14,133 bases of DNA from Helicobacter sp. (GTDB lineage: Bacteria; Campylobacterota; Campylobacteria; Campylobacterales; Helicobacteraceae). This document shows positions 1 through 7,709 of this stretch, piece after piece; positions within the stretch are counted from its first letter, which is position 1; the number at the start of each line of letters is the position of its first letter. A program made the translations under genes and the position numbers. Below the pieces are notes generated by a model. It did no database searches and was not told the origin of the DNA. It saw only the letters and a list, made by a program, of their open reading frames with translations. The stretch lies in assembly GCF_029067145.1 (NCBI RefSeq), contig NZ_JAIEFA010000057.1, positions 1-14,133 on the forward strand. The letters run 5' to 3'.

Positions 1-622
1 CTTTTTGTGTTTGTGGTATTTTTGCATTTGCATTCGTATTTGTTTTTACATTTTCATTTGTTTTTAAAATTTGTTTATCCAAAAGCATTTCCTGCTTGGG
101 CATACTTTTAAGTTTTATTTCTTGATTACTTTCGTCCTTTTGCAAGCTAATTTTTTGGATATTGAGCTTTAAATCCTCTGCAACCTTATTCAAATCTTTT
201 AGAGTTTTTACCTCTTGCGTTTGGGTTTTTGAAAATTCCAACAAATCCCTCGCACTTTTTAAAGTTGTCTTTGCAGGCAAAGTATCCAAAGTATCCTTTG
301 GATTATTTAAAATATTTATTTTTGCATTTTTATTTTGCGATTCTGCGAATTTTTTAGAAAGATTGTATTTTTCGTCTAAACTTTTTAAAATATTACTTTG
401 TTGGTTGTTGTTTTTAGAAAATTTATTTAATTCTTGCGGAATCTCTTGGGAATTTTGGGTTTTTTTGGATTTGATATCCGATTTTTTCGCATTTTTATCC
501 ATACTTAAAAAATTAAAAATTTCAGCAAATCCTCCACTTTCACTTTCGCTAACATTTTGAGCATTTGAAGTTTTGATAACACTTTTTTGATTGACTTGTT
601 CAATATCTATTAAAGGAAGCAT
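1..622 (-). CDS. fliK: Probable flagellar hook-length control protein FliK, N-terminal part (cut by window edge)
   Basis: An uninterrupted frame runs from an ATG at 622 to the window edge, giving 207 visible residues; the C-terminus is missing. The start has a ribosome site (AGAAAGG, about 7 nt upstream). The protein starts MLPLIDIEQVNQKS, has a short hydrophobic stretch (GGFAEIFNFL, about residues 31-40) and is then a Lys/Asn/Gln/Ser-rich low-complexity chain without signal peptide or membrane segment. That composition fits the N-terminal secreted half of FliK, the ruler protein that is exported by the flagellar type III system and switches its specificity from hook to filament subunits. The main support is context: a near-consensus sigma-54 site lies just upstream, and in Campylobacter and Helicobacter the hook genes belong to the RpoN regulon. 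The conserved C-terminal FliK domain is outside the window, so the name is an inference; another RpoN-controlled flagellar protein is possible. Confidence 0.55.
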   Translation of the reverse strand, partial: MLPLIDIEQVNQKSVIKTSNAQNVSESESGGFAEIFNFLSMDKNAKKSDIKSKKTQNSQEIPQELNKFSKNNNQQSNILKSLDEKYNLSKKFAESQNKNAKINILNNPKDTLDTLPAKTTLKSARDLLEFSKTQTQEVKTLKDLNKVAEDLKLNIQKISLQKDESNQEIKLKSMPKQEMLLDKQILKTNENVKTNTNANAKIPQTQK

Positions 623-667
623 AGACGCACCTTTCTCTTAAAATTTAAGTTGAATTACTAAGGTATA

Positions 668-684
668 AGCAAAAGCCATTCCAA
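668..684 (-). promoter_or_regulatory. Sigma-54 (RpoN) type promoter for the fliK-like gene
   Basis: On the minus strand the sequence TTGGAATGGCTTTTGCT fits the sigma-54 consensus YTGGCACG-N4-TTGCW at 11 of 13 defined positions, with the invariant GG and GC exactly 10 nt apart. It sits 46 nt upstream of the ATG at 622; initiation about 12 nt past the GC would leave a leader of roughly 35 nt containing the AGAAAGG ribosome site. Its position before a flagellar-type gene agrees with RpoN/FlgR control of hook-stage genes in this group. No upstream activator site was identified. Confidence 0.7.
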
Positions 685-717
685 AGATTTTTGATTATTT
701 TTTTAGATTGTTTTAGT

Positions 718-723
718 TAGAAT
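718..723 (+). promoter_or_regulatory. Probable housekeeping promoter (-10 box) for typA-nrdA-phoH
   Basis: TAGAAT fits the epsilonproteobacterial -10 pattern TAnAAT and lies 30 bp before the typA ATG. It is preceded by a T-rich run (about 689-717) and no clear -35 box, as is usual for sigma-70 promoters of Campylobacter and Helicobacter. The next genes follow so closely that this promoter could serve all three. It shares a 131-bp divergent intergenic region with the sigma-54 site on the other strand. Confidence 0.5.
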
Positions 724-753
724 CCACACCTAATTTTAATCTTAAGGAAAACA

Positions 754-2553
754 ATGCAAGAAATCAGAAATATTGCGGTGATTGCGCACGTAGACCACGG
801 AAAAACAACCCTAGTAGATGGACTACTTAGGCAGTCTGGAACTTTTGCAAACCACGAGCAAATAGATGAACGCGTGATGGATAGTAATGAGATTGAAAAA
901 GAAAGAGGAATCACGATTCTATCTAAAAATACTGCAATCAATTATAAAGGAACAAAAATCAATATTATTGACACTCCCGGACACGCTGATTTCGGAGGAG
1001 AAGTAGAACGCGTCTTAAAAATGGTTGATGGCGTATTGCTACTCGTAGATGCACAAGAGGGAGTGATGCCACAGACAAAATTTGTCGTCAAAAAGGCACT
1101 TGCGCTTGGAATCCGACCGATTGTAGTTGTCAATAAGATTGACAAACCCGCCGCACAGCCTGACCGCGTGATTGACGAAGTGTTTGATTTGTTTTCGGCA
1201 ATGGGAGCAAATGAAGAGCAACTAGATTTCCCCGTAGTTTATGCCGCTGCGCGCGAAGGATACGCGATAAAAGAATTAGAAGATGAGAAGAAAAACCTAG
1301 AACCGCTTTTTGACGCGATTTTAGAATATGTGCCTCTGCCAAGCGGAGAAAGCACAAATCCTCTACAAATCCAAATTTTTACCCTTGATTATGATAATTA
1401 TGTGGGCAAAATTGGAATTGCTAGAATATTCAATGGTAAGATTAAAAAAGGCGAAAATGTAATGCTCGCAAAAAGCAATGGCGAAAAAGTAACGGGCAAA
1501 ATCACCAAACTGATTGGATTCTATGGCTTGGCTAGAACAGAAATTGACGAAGCCAAAGCGGGAGACATTATCGCTCTTGCAGGATTCCATTCTATTAATG
1601 TTGGAGATTCCATTGTGGATATTGACAATCCGATTCCGCTTGACCCTATGCACTTAGAAGAGCCGACGATGAGCGTAAATTTTGCAGTCAATGATTCTCC
1701 TTTTGCAGGATTAGAGGGCAAACATGTAACAGCAAACAAATTAAAAGAGCGGCTAGAAAAAGAAATGCAAACCAACATCGCAATGAAAATTGAGGAACTA
1801 GGCGAAGGAAAATTCAAAGTCAGCGGGAGAGGTGAATTACAAATCACGATTCTAGCTGAGAATTTACGCCGAGAGGATTATGAGTTTAGCATTTCGCGCC
1901 CAGAAGTCATCGTCAAAGAAATTGATGAGGAAAAATGTGAGCCTTTTGAATCCTTAGTTATTGATACGCCTCAAGATTATGCCGGTAGCGTGATTGAAAA
2001 ACTAGGGCGTAGAAAGGCGGAACTAAAGGCAATGAATCCTATGGGAGAAGGTTATACACGACTAGAATTTGAGATTCCAGCGCGAGGACTCATTGGCTAT
2101 CGGAGTGAATTTTTAACCGACACAAAAGGGGAAGGAGTGATGAATAATAGCTTTTTAGAATTTCGTCCCTTTAGCGGAAACGTGGAAACAAGAGGCAATG
2201 GTGCGCTTATCTCAATGGAAAATGGAGAAGCAACGCCCTTTTCACTAGGAAATATCCAAGAAAGAGGGGTTTTATTTATCCCGCCACAAACCAAAGTTTA
2301 TGTTGGTATGATAATTGGCGAACATAGCCGCGAAAACGATTTAGATGTGAATCCTATCAAGGCAAAACATTTAACCAATATGCGTGCAAGCGGCAGTGAT
2401 GAGGCGATTAAACTCACGCCACCAAGAGATTTAAACCTAGAAAGAGCATTAGAATGGATTGAAGAAGATGAGATTTTGGAAGTTACTCCAAAAAACATTA
2501 GAATCCGCAAAAAAATATTAGACCCGACACAAAGAAAAAGAAAAAGTAAATAA
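754..2553 (+). CDS. typA: Ribosome-associated translational GTPase TypA/BipA
   Basis: A 599-residue protein, the normal length of the TypA/BipA family of translational GTPases, cytoplasmic and acting on the ribosome in 50S maturation and stress adaptation. All GTPase motifs are visible: P-loop AHVDHGKT (11-18), switch I RGIT (51-54), DTPGH (73-77) and NKID (127-130). After the G domain come an EF-Tu-like beta-barrel (about 205-290), an EF-G-like alpha/beta domain with GRGELQ, and the TypA-specific C-terminal region with ARGLIGYRSEF (about 443), which separates it from EF-G, LepA and TetM. The ATG at 754 has an AAGGA ribosome site and the protein begins with the expected EIRNIAVIAHVDHGKT. It heads a plus-strand cluster with nrdA 11 bp downstream. 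Nothing looks damaged. Confidence 0.96.
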   Translation: MQEIRNIAVIAHVDHGKTTLVDGLLRQSGTFANHEQIDERVMDSNEIEKERGITILSKNTAINYKGTKINIIDTPGHADFGGEVERVLKMVDGVLLLVDAQEGVMPQTKFVVKKALALGIRPIVVVNKIDKPAAQPDRVIDEVFDLFSAMGANEEQLDFPVVYAAAREGYAIKELEDEKKNLEPLFDAILEYVPLPSGESTNPLQIQIFTLDYDNYVGKIGIARIFNGKIKKGENVMLAKSNGEKVTGKITKLIGFYGLARTEIDEAKAGDIIALAGFHSINVGDSIVDIDNPIPLDPMHLEEPTMSVNFAVNDSPFAGLEGKHVTANKLKERLEKEMQTNIAMKIEELGEGKFKVSGRGELQITILAENLRREDYEFSISRPEVIVKEIDEEKCEPFESLVIDTPQDYAGSVIEKLGRRKAELKAMNPMGEGYTRLEFEIPARGLIGYRSEFLTDTKGEGVMNNSFLEFRPFSGNVETRGNGALISMENGEATPFSLGNIQERGVLFIPPQTKVYVGMIIGEHSRENDLDVNPIKAKHLTNMRASGSDEAIKLTPPRDLNLERALEWIEEDEILEVTPKNIRIRKKILDPTQRKRKSK

Positions 2554-2564
2554 GAGGAGAATCT

Positions 2565-4937
2565 ATGCTAACTGTCATTAAAAGAAATGGACGCATTGAA
2601 CCACTAGATGTAACCAAAATCCAAAAATACACGCGCGATTCTGTTGTGGGGCTAGAAGGTGTTTCGCAAAGTGAATTAGAAGTAGATGCGAAGTTGCAAT
2701 TTCGCGATAAAATCACTACACAAGAGATTCAACAAACACTGATTAAAACCGCTGTGGATAAGATTGACATTGATTGTCCTAATTGGAGTTTTGTTGCAGC
2801 AAGGCTTTTTCTTTATGATTTATATCACCGCATTAATGGCTTCAATGGCTATAAAACCTTGCGTGAATACTTAGAACTAGGCGAAAATGAGAATCGCATC
2901 GTCAAGGGAATGAAAGACAAATTTGATTTGGAACGATTGGACAAAAAAATTGATACAAGCAGAGACTTGCAGTTTAATTATTTGGGTATAAAAACGCTTT
3001 ATGATAGATATTTGCTAAAAGACAAAAAAGGTAATCCCATTGAATTGCCACAACATATGTTTATGGGAATCGCTATGTTTTTAGCCCAAAACGAACAAGA
3101 CCCAAATTTTTGGGCAGAGCAATTTTATGATTTACTCTCCAAATTTGAAGTAATGGCAGCCACTCCTACGCTTTCAAATGCCAGAACTCCCCGTCATCAA
3201 CTAAGCTCTTGCTATATCGGAAGCACACCAGATAATATTGAAGGGATTTTTGATTCTTATAAGGAAATGGCACTTCTAAGCAAATATGGCGGTGGAATCG
3301 GTTGGGATTTCTCCAAAATTCGTGGGCTTGGAAGCTTTATTGACGGACATAAAAATGCAGCGGGTGGAGTGATTCCATTTTTGAAAATCACAAATGACAT
3401 TGCCATTGCAGTAGATCAGTTAGGCACAAGAAAAGGTGCGATTTCGGTTTATTTAGAGCCGTGGCATAGTGATATTTTTGATTTTGTGGATATTAAGAAG
3501 AATAGCGGGGAAGAAAGGCGCAGAACGCACGATTTATTCCCAGCACTTTGGATTCCAGACTTGTTTATGAAAAGAGTGCAAGAGGACGGCTTGTGGAATC
3601 TCTTTGATTCGCTCACTTGTTCGGATTTGACTAATCTTTATGGCAAAGCGTTTGAAGCCCGCTATGTTCAATATGAGCAAGACCCAAATATCCCCAAAGA
3701 AACGATTAAAGCAAAGGATTTATGGAAAAGAATCCTCACAAATTATTTTGAAGTTGGTTCTCCTTTCTTGTGTTTTAAAGATAACGCAAATTATGCAAAT
3801 CCAAACCCACATACAGGAATCATTCGTAGCTCCAATCTCTGCACAGAGATTTTTCAAAATACTGAACCCAATGAATGTTTTATCCGTGTGGAATATGAAG
3901 ATGGAACGATTGAGGATTTCCCAGAATATCAAGAAGTCATTACAGATTGTGGAATCAAAAAACCCTCCAATAAAATTACTTCCATTGACAGCATTAGAGG
4001 TAAAAAGGTTTTCATTGCGCAAAGAGAATCTAGTGATGGTAAAACTGCGGTGTGTAACCTAGCCTCCGTCAATCTTTCTAAGATTCATACTAAAGAGGAC
4101 ATTGAACGCGTTGTTCCTATTGCAATTAGAATGCTAGACAATGTGATTGATTTGAATTTCTGCCCAAATCGTAAAGTCAAGGTAACAAATCTTAACAATC
4201 GTGCGATTGGTTTAGGTGTAATGGGCGAAGCGCAAATGCTAGCAGAAGCGCGCATTGAATGGGGAAGCGACCAACACTTGGCAAAAATTGATGAAATTAT
4301 GGAGATGATAAGTTACAATGCAATCCAAGCAAGTTGTCATCTCGCACAAGAAAAGGGAGTTTATAGTGAATTTGTCGGTTCAGAATGGTCTAAAGGAATC
4401 TTTCCGATTGACAAGGCAAATAATGAAGCAAAAAAACTCATTGACCGCGGAGGGCTTTTTGGATTCGTTTATGATTGGGATATTTTGCGCGAAGAAGTCA
4501 AAACCAAAGGGATTCGCAATGGCTATTTAATGGCGATTGCTCCAACAAGCTCTATTTCCATTCTCGTTGGCACGACACAAACGATTGAGCCAATTTATAA
4601 GCGCAAATGGTTTGAGGAAAACCTAAGCGGCTTGATTCCTGTTGTTGCTCCAAATTTGAGCTTGGATAATTGGAATTATTACACCTCTGCGTATGAGATT
4701 GACCAACGCTTACTTATCAAAGCCGCTGCGATTCGTCAAAAATGGATTGACCAAGGACAAAGCACAAATATTTTTATGGCTTTGAATCTCGCAAGCGGTA
4801 AATATTTAAATGAAATTTATATGCTAGCGTGGAAATTGGGCTTGAAATCCACTTATTATTTGCGCTCTCAAAGCATTGAAGCAGAAAACAACACAGACGC
4901 AATAGACCGCAGCATTGAATGTGAAGGTTGCCAATAA
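2565..4937 (+). CDS. nrdA: Class Ia ribonucleoside-diphosphate reductase, alpha subunit
   Basis: A 790-residue large subunit of aerobic ribonucleotide reductase, which reduces NDPs to dNDPs together with NrdB. An N-terminal ATP-cone (about 1-90, VIKRNGRIEPLD) gives allosteric control. The barrel holds redox Cys216 (LSSCYIGS), the active-site set N424, C426 and E428 in SSNLCTEI, redox Cys497 (AVCNLASVNLS), the substrate-loop segment APTSSIS, and radical-transfer tyrosines Y764-Y765 (STYYLRS). The C-terminus ends CEGCQ, with C786/C789 as the thioredoxin-accessible pair. The C426-C497 gap is about 48 residues longer than the C439-C462 gap of E. coli; I recall a similar insertion in H. pylori NrdA, so it looks like a lineage trait. 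GGAG precedes the ATG. NrdB is not in the window, consistent with split nrdA/nrdB loci in Helicobacter. Confidence 0.96.
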   Translation: MLTVIKRNGRIEPLDVTKIQKYTRDSVVGLEGVSQSELEVDAKLQFRDKITTQEIQQTLIKTAVDKIDIDCPNWSFVAARLFLYDLYHRINGFNGYKTLREYLELGENENRIVKGMKDKFDLERLDKKIDTSRDLQFNYLGIKTLYDRYLLKDKKGNPIELPQHMFMGIAMFLAQNEQDPNFWAEQFYDLLSKFEVMAATPTLSNARTPRHQLSSCYIGSTPDNIEGIFDSYKEMALLSKYGGGIGWDFSKIRGLGSFIDGHKNAAGGVIPFLKITNDIAIAVDQLGTRKGAISVYLEPWHSDIFDFVDIKKNSGEERRRTHDLFPALWIPDLFMKRVQEDGLWNLFDSLTCSDLTNLYGKAFEARYVQYEQDPNIPKETIKAKDLWKRILTNYFEVGSPFLCFKDNANYANPNPHTGIIRSSNLCTEIFQNTEPNECFIRVEYEDGTIEDFPEYQEVITDCGIKKPSNKITSIDSIRGKKVFIAQRESSDGKTAVCNLASVNLSKIHTKEDIERVVPIAIRMLDNVIDLNFCPNRKVKVTNLNNRAIGLGVMGEAQMLAEARIEWGSDQHLAKIDEIMEMISYNAIQASCHLAQEKGVYSEFVGSEWSKGIFPIDKANNEAKKLIDRGGLFGFVYDWDILREEVKTKGIRNGYLMAIAPTSSISILVGTTQTIEPIYKRKWFEENLSGLIPVVAPNLSLDNWNYYTSAYEIDQRLLIKAAAIRQKWIDQGQSTNIFMALNLASGKYLNEIYMLAWKLGLKSTYYLRSQSIEAENNTDAIDRSIECEGCQ

Positions 4938-6326
4938 GTGAAAAAATCTTATTTAATTGATACTTCAATTATTTTAGATGATGTGGAGAATCTCTTTTTT
5001 CTCCACCAAAATGGGGAAAATGCAATTTTTATCTGTGATGTTACTTTAAGTGAATTGGACAAAAAGAAAGATTTAAGCAATGAAACAGGATTCTTTGCGC
5101 GGGAATTTTTTAGAAATCTAGGAGATTTCGCTTCCACTTCTTCATTTAATCCTGTGGAAAATGATAAAATCCACACATTTTATTTTACAATTCATCAGCA
5201 AAAAATTCCGCTACAAATGATTCATAGACCCAATTATAAAACCAAATTTCAAGACTATGGATTAAACGACGCGCGCATTTTGGAGATTGCCAAAGATTAT
5301 CATTTTGTGCTACTCACAAACGATATTTCTCTCAAAGTCTATGCGCTTTCGCTTAATCTTTCTTCGCAATCTCTTTTGAGAGATAGAATGGAGAATCCTC
5401 AAGCCATTGAGTTTTTGAATCATTTTCAAATCCACAAAAGCAATATCAAAGAAAATCTTGAGCGCAATGAAGCATTTGCTGCACTCAAAAATTGGAGTTT
5501 GATTGAGATTTCCGAACAAGACAACACCGAAAACAGCCTCTACCTCACAGGCAGAAAACATTACGGCATTAAACTAGACAATAGCTTTTATCCTTTGGAT
5601 TTTGATGCGCGCTTAGAAGAGGATAAACTCTATATTAATCCGATTAACTTAGAGCAAAAATTTCTTTACGCACTTCTAACGCACCCCAAAAACAAAATCA
5701 CAATTTGTAGCGGCGCAACAGGAAGCGGCAAAACACTCATTGCTTTACAAGCAGGATTGCATTTGCTAAAAAAAGGCGTCGTCAATGGAATCGTGTATCT
5801 GCGCAATACTATCACCGCAAACGATAAAGAGGCAGAACTTGGATTCCGCAAAGGTGATGAAAATCAAAAATTGCATTACTTTATGTATCCTCTTTTTAGT
5901 GCAATTAACTTTATGATTACCAAAATGCAAAAGGAATCTCTAGCCAAACGCATTGAATATCGCGGAGAAGCAAACAGCATACAAAGTCAAGAAGCCACAG
6001 AATATTTCTTGAACAAACACAACATTGAAGTGCTAGATATTGCCCACGCACGCGGAGTAAGTATTGCTAAGAAATTTGTCATTTTTGATGAGGCGCAAAA
6101 TGCCTCTAATGCAACCATTAAGCTAATTGGCACAAGAATGGCAGAAGATTCTAGGATTGTCTTTTTGGGCGACCCTATGCAGATTGACCACCCTTATCTT
6201 AGCAAGCACCGCAATGGACTCATTAGCTTGCTGAAAAAAGCAAAACAAGATGATTTTCTTGCAGGCATTGTTTTGCATCAAACGATTCGTAGTGAGATTG
6301 CTAGCTGGTTTGAAGAAAATTTCTAA
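4938..6326 (+). CDS. PIN-domain/PhoH-family ATPase
   Basis: A 462-residue cytoplasmic fusion of an N-terminal PIN nuclease domain (about 1-150) and a C-terminal PhoH-type P-loop ATPase (about 235-462). The PIN acidic residues are all present: D8 (LIDTS), E39 (LSELDK), D111 (NDARI) and D129 (TNDIS). The ATPase has Walker A GATGSGKT (259-266), Walker B VIFDEAQN (381-388), GDPMQID (411-417) and a late arginine (R451). Relatives (PhoH2 type) act as RNA helicase/RNases; here both halves look catalytically competent, but the substrate is unknown. The start is GTG immediately after the nrdA TAA (TAAGTG, 0 bp gap), with AAGG 10 nt upstream. The PIN motif LIDTS directly after the GTG supports this start, and no ATG is near. 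Expression is probably coupled to nrdA translation. Confidence 0.9.
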   Translation: MKKSYLIDTSIILDDVENLFFLHQNGENAIFICDVTLSELDKKKDLSNETGFFAREFFRNLGDFASTSSFNPVENDKIHTFYFTIHQQKIPLQMIHRPNYKTKFQDYGLNDARILEIAKDYHFVLLTNDISLKVYALSLNLSSQSLLRDRMENPQAIEFLNHFQIHKSNIKENLERNEAFAALKNWSLIEISEQDNTENSLYLTGRKHYGIKLDNSFYPLDFDARLEEDKLYINPINLEQKFLYALLTHPKNKITICSGATGSGKTLIALQAGLHLLKKGVVNGIVYLRNTITANDKEAELGFRKGDENQKLHYFMYPLFSAINFMITKMQKESLAKRIEYRGEANSIQSQEATEYFLNKHNIEVLDIAHARGVSIAKKFVIFDEAQNASNATIKLIGTRMAEDSRIVFLGDPMQIDHPYLSKHRNGLISLLKKAKQDDFLAGIVLHQTIRSEIASWFEENF

Positions 6327-6335
6327 AATATCTTA

Positions 6336-6451
6336 ACTGCGATTCTAGCATTTGTCATTGCAAGAAGTTACAAAACTTCATTGCGCGCATTGGCGACTTA
6401 CCCAAACTTGCGAATACCTTGCATACAAAAACTTCACGACAGAATCGCAGT
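6336..6451. repeat. Palindromic intergenic element with 11-bp perfect inverted ends
   Basis: ACTGCGATTCT at 6336-6346 is exactly inverted at 6441-6451 (AGAATCGCAGT). Inside, TTTGT (6351-6355) and TGCAAG (6359-6364) can pair with ACAAA (6425-6429) and CTTGCA (6418-6423), and GAAGTT (6364-6369) forms a 6-bp hairpin with AACTTC (6374-6379). A second copy of part of this, tACAAAAACTTCAc at 6424-6437, resembles TTACAAAACTTCAT at 6368-6381. The element fills the 130-bp space between the convergent phoH and yigZ genes. It looks like a REP- or MITE-like dispersed palindrome and may also end transcription from both sides, but no run of Ts follows a hairpin as in an ordinary intrinsic terminator. It encodes no protein. 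Confidence 0.6.
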
Positions 6452-6456
6452 AAAAG

Positions 6457-7056
6457 CTATTCGCTCTTGTGGGATTCTACCTTGTCCAAAAAAGTTTGCA
6501 AATTCTCCAAATTAGCCTCTAGTTTCAATTGCACACCCTCTTGCAAAAATTCTTTTTGCACAATCTGAATATCAAGTTTTTTAATCCAATATTCAGCTTT
6601 AGAAAATGCGCTAAAAGGAATCTTTATCGCAAGGGATTCTTGAGGAATATAAAGCTGCAATACCCCCTGCTCCTTTGCCTTTTCTATTACATCTTTTGCA
6701 CCTTGCGTGTAAGCTCTTACAAGTCCGCCTGTGCCAAGCAATGTGCCTCCAAAATAGCGCACCACTAACAAACCGCATTCTATTAAATCATATCCACGCA
6801 AAACCTTTAAAGTAGGCATACCCGAAGTGCCTTTAGGCTCTCCATCGTCGCTAAAACTCTCCTCAATTTGTCCCTGCGGATTAAACTTGCGTGAGGAAGT
6901 TACAAAATGCACGGCTTTGGGGTGTTCTATACGCATTTGCACAACAAATTCGGTGAAATGCTTGATTGCAACTAAATAAGAAAGAAACTCTGAACCCTTC
7001 ACTTCAAAACTAGATTCTACAATCCTTAAAGGATAATATAGGCTAGTCATTATCAT
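6457..7056 (-). CDS. yigZ: YigZ/IMPACT (UPF0029) family protein
   Basis: A 199-residue protein of the YigZ/IMPACT family. The signature is clear: FSDDGEPKGTSGMP (68-81) followed by VVRYFGGTLLGTGGLVRAY (98-116); a C-terminal DUF1949-like ferredoxin-fold segment (about 135-195) completes the usual two-domain form. The molecular role of bacterial members is not settled; eukaryotic IMPACT affects Gcn2 and translation control, and bacterial members are thought to bind nucleic acid or ribosomes. It is the last gene of the long minus-strand run and overlaps the end of cheB: the first ATG (7056) overlaps by 14 nt, and the in-frame ATG two codons on (7050) by 8 nt (ATGACTAG). The second is about equally plausible. 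Translational coupling to cheB is likely. Confidence 0.9.
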   Translation of the reverse strand: MIMTSLYYPLRIVESSFEVKGSEFLSYLVAIKHFTEFVVQMRIEHPKAVHFVTSSRKFNPQGQIEESFSDDGEPKGTSGMPTLKVLRGYDLIECGLLVVRYFGGTLLGTGGLVRAYTQGAKDVIEKAKEQGVLQLYIPQESLAIKIPFSAFSKAEYWIKKLDIQIVQKEFLQEGVQLKLEANLENLQTFLDKVESHKSE

Positions 7057-7708
7057 TTAATACGCGCTTGAGATTCCCTTCTGCAAAACTCACAATTTTA
7101 TTTCCGATAGAATCCAAACCAACAATCTCACAAATTGCCCCTTTCGCAATAGCTTGTTTGGGCATACCAAAGACAACACAGCTCTCTTCATCTTGCGCAA
7201 TCGTATAAGCTCCATTATTATAAAGCTCTTTGATTCCTATGCTTCCATCGTCTCCCATACCCGTCATAATAATCGCAAGAACATTTTTACCTGCAACATT
7301 ATTTACACTGCGAAACATCACATCTACGCTTGGACAATGACGTGAAATACGAATCCCTTCTTGAGGTTCGGCATAATAATCATTATGTATCCGCTTCAAA
7401 ATCATATGTAAGCCACCAGCTGCTAAATAGGCACAAGAATCTTTCAAAATGACTTTTCCACGCACTTCATAAACATCTAGCTCAGAGATTCTATTAAGTC
7501 TTTGAGCAAAAGAAGTAGAAAAGTTGCCTGGAATATGTTGCGTAATCACAATAGGAGGTAAATTGCGTGGTAGGGTTTGTAAAATCTTTGCAATCGCATC
7601 GACTCCTCCCGTGCTTGCACCAATAGCAATTAGCTTTTTGCCCTCTCCTTTGTAGGGGTCAGACTTCAACAACAAATCTGGATGATGTTTTTCATTTACA
7701 TTTGTCAA
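7043..7708 (-). CDS. cheB: Chemotaxis protein-glutamate methylesterase CheB, catalytic domain only
   Basis: A 221-residue CheB methylesterase that removes methyl groups from (and deamidates) chemoreceptor glutamates, opposing CheR. The catalytic triad is present: S32 in IGASTGG, H58 in TQHIPG and D154 in MTGMGDDG. Only about 22 residues precede the domain, so the CheY-like receiver domain of enteric CheB is absent, as in Campylobacter jejuni CheB; activity can therefore not be switched by phosphorylation in the usual way. The frame has no ATG or GTG start: upstream it meets a stop after TGG ATT AGC, leaving TTG at 7708 as the only standard start before the domain, one base after the cheR stop (TAG-C-TTG) with only a weak ribosome site (TGGA). 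Reinitiation after cheR probably sets its level. Confidence 0.92.
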   Translation of the reverse strand: MTNVNEKHHPDLLLKSDPYKGEGKKLIAIGASTGGVDAIAKILQTLPRNLPPIVITQHIPGNFSTSFAQRLNRISELDVYEVRGKVILKDSCAYLAAGGLHMILKRIHNDYYAEPQEGIRISRHCPSVDVMFRSVNNVAGKNVLAIIMTGMGDDGSIGIKELYNNGAYTIAQDEESCVVFGMPKQAIAKGAICEIVGLDSIGNKIVSFAEGNLKRVLNDND

Positions 7709-7709
7709 G

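Noticed and set aside
162..560. Plus-strand open frame of 132 residues opposite the fliK-like gene
   Set aside because: Phe/Leu/Ser-rich antisense of a Lys/Asn-rich gene, with no ribosome site; the minus frame is longer, has a good ribosome site and a sigma-54 promoter.
942..1847. Several antisense frames within typA, and similar ones within nrdA, phoH and the CiaB-family gene
   Set aside because: They are shadows of strongly conserved coding genes and show no motifs or start signals.
3840..4055. Intein in NrdA
   Set aside because: The insertion is too short and lacks splicing-junction residues and motifs; it behaves as an ordinary in-frame loop.
3640..4062. Plus-strand 140-residue frame within nrdA
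   Set aside because: Out-of-frame copy of nrdA coding sequence that carries the catalytic motifs; no independent evidence.
6364..6379. GAAGTT-ACAA-AACTTC hairpin as a classical intrinsic terminator
   Set aside because: A short A/T-rich stem with no T-run after it on either strand; kept only as part of the larger palindromic element.
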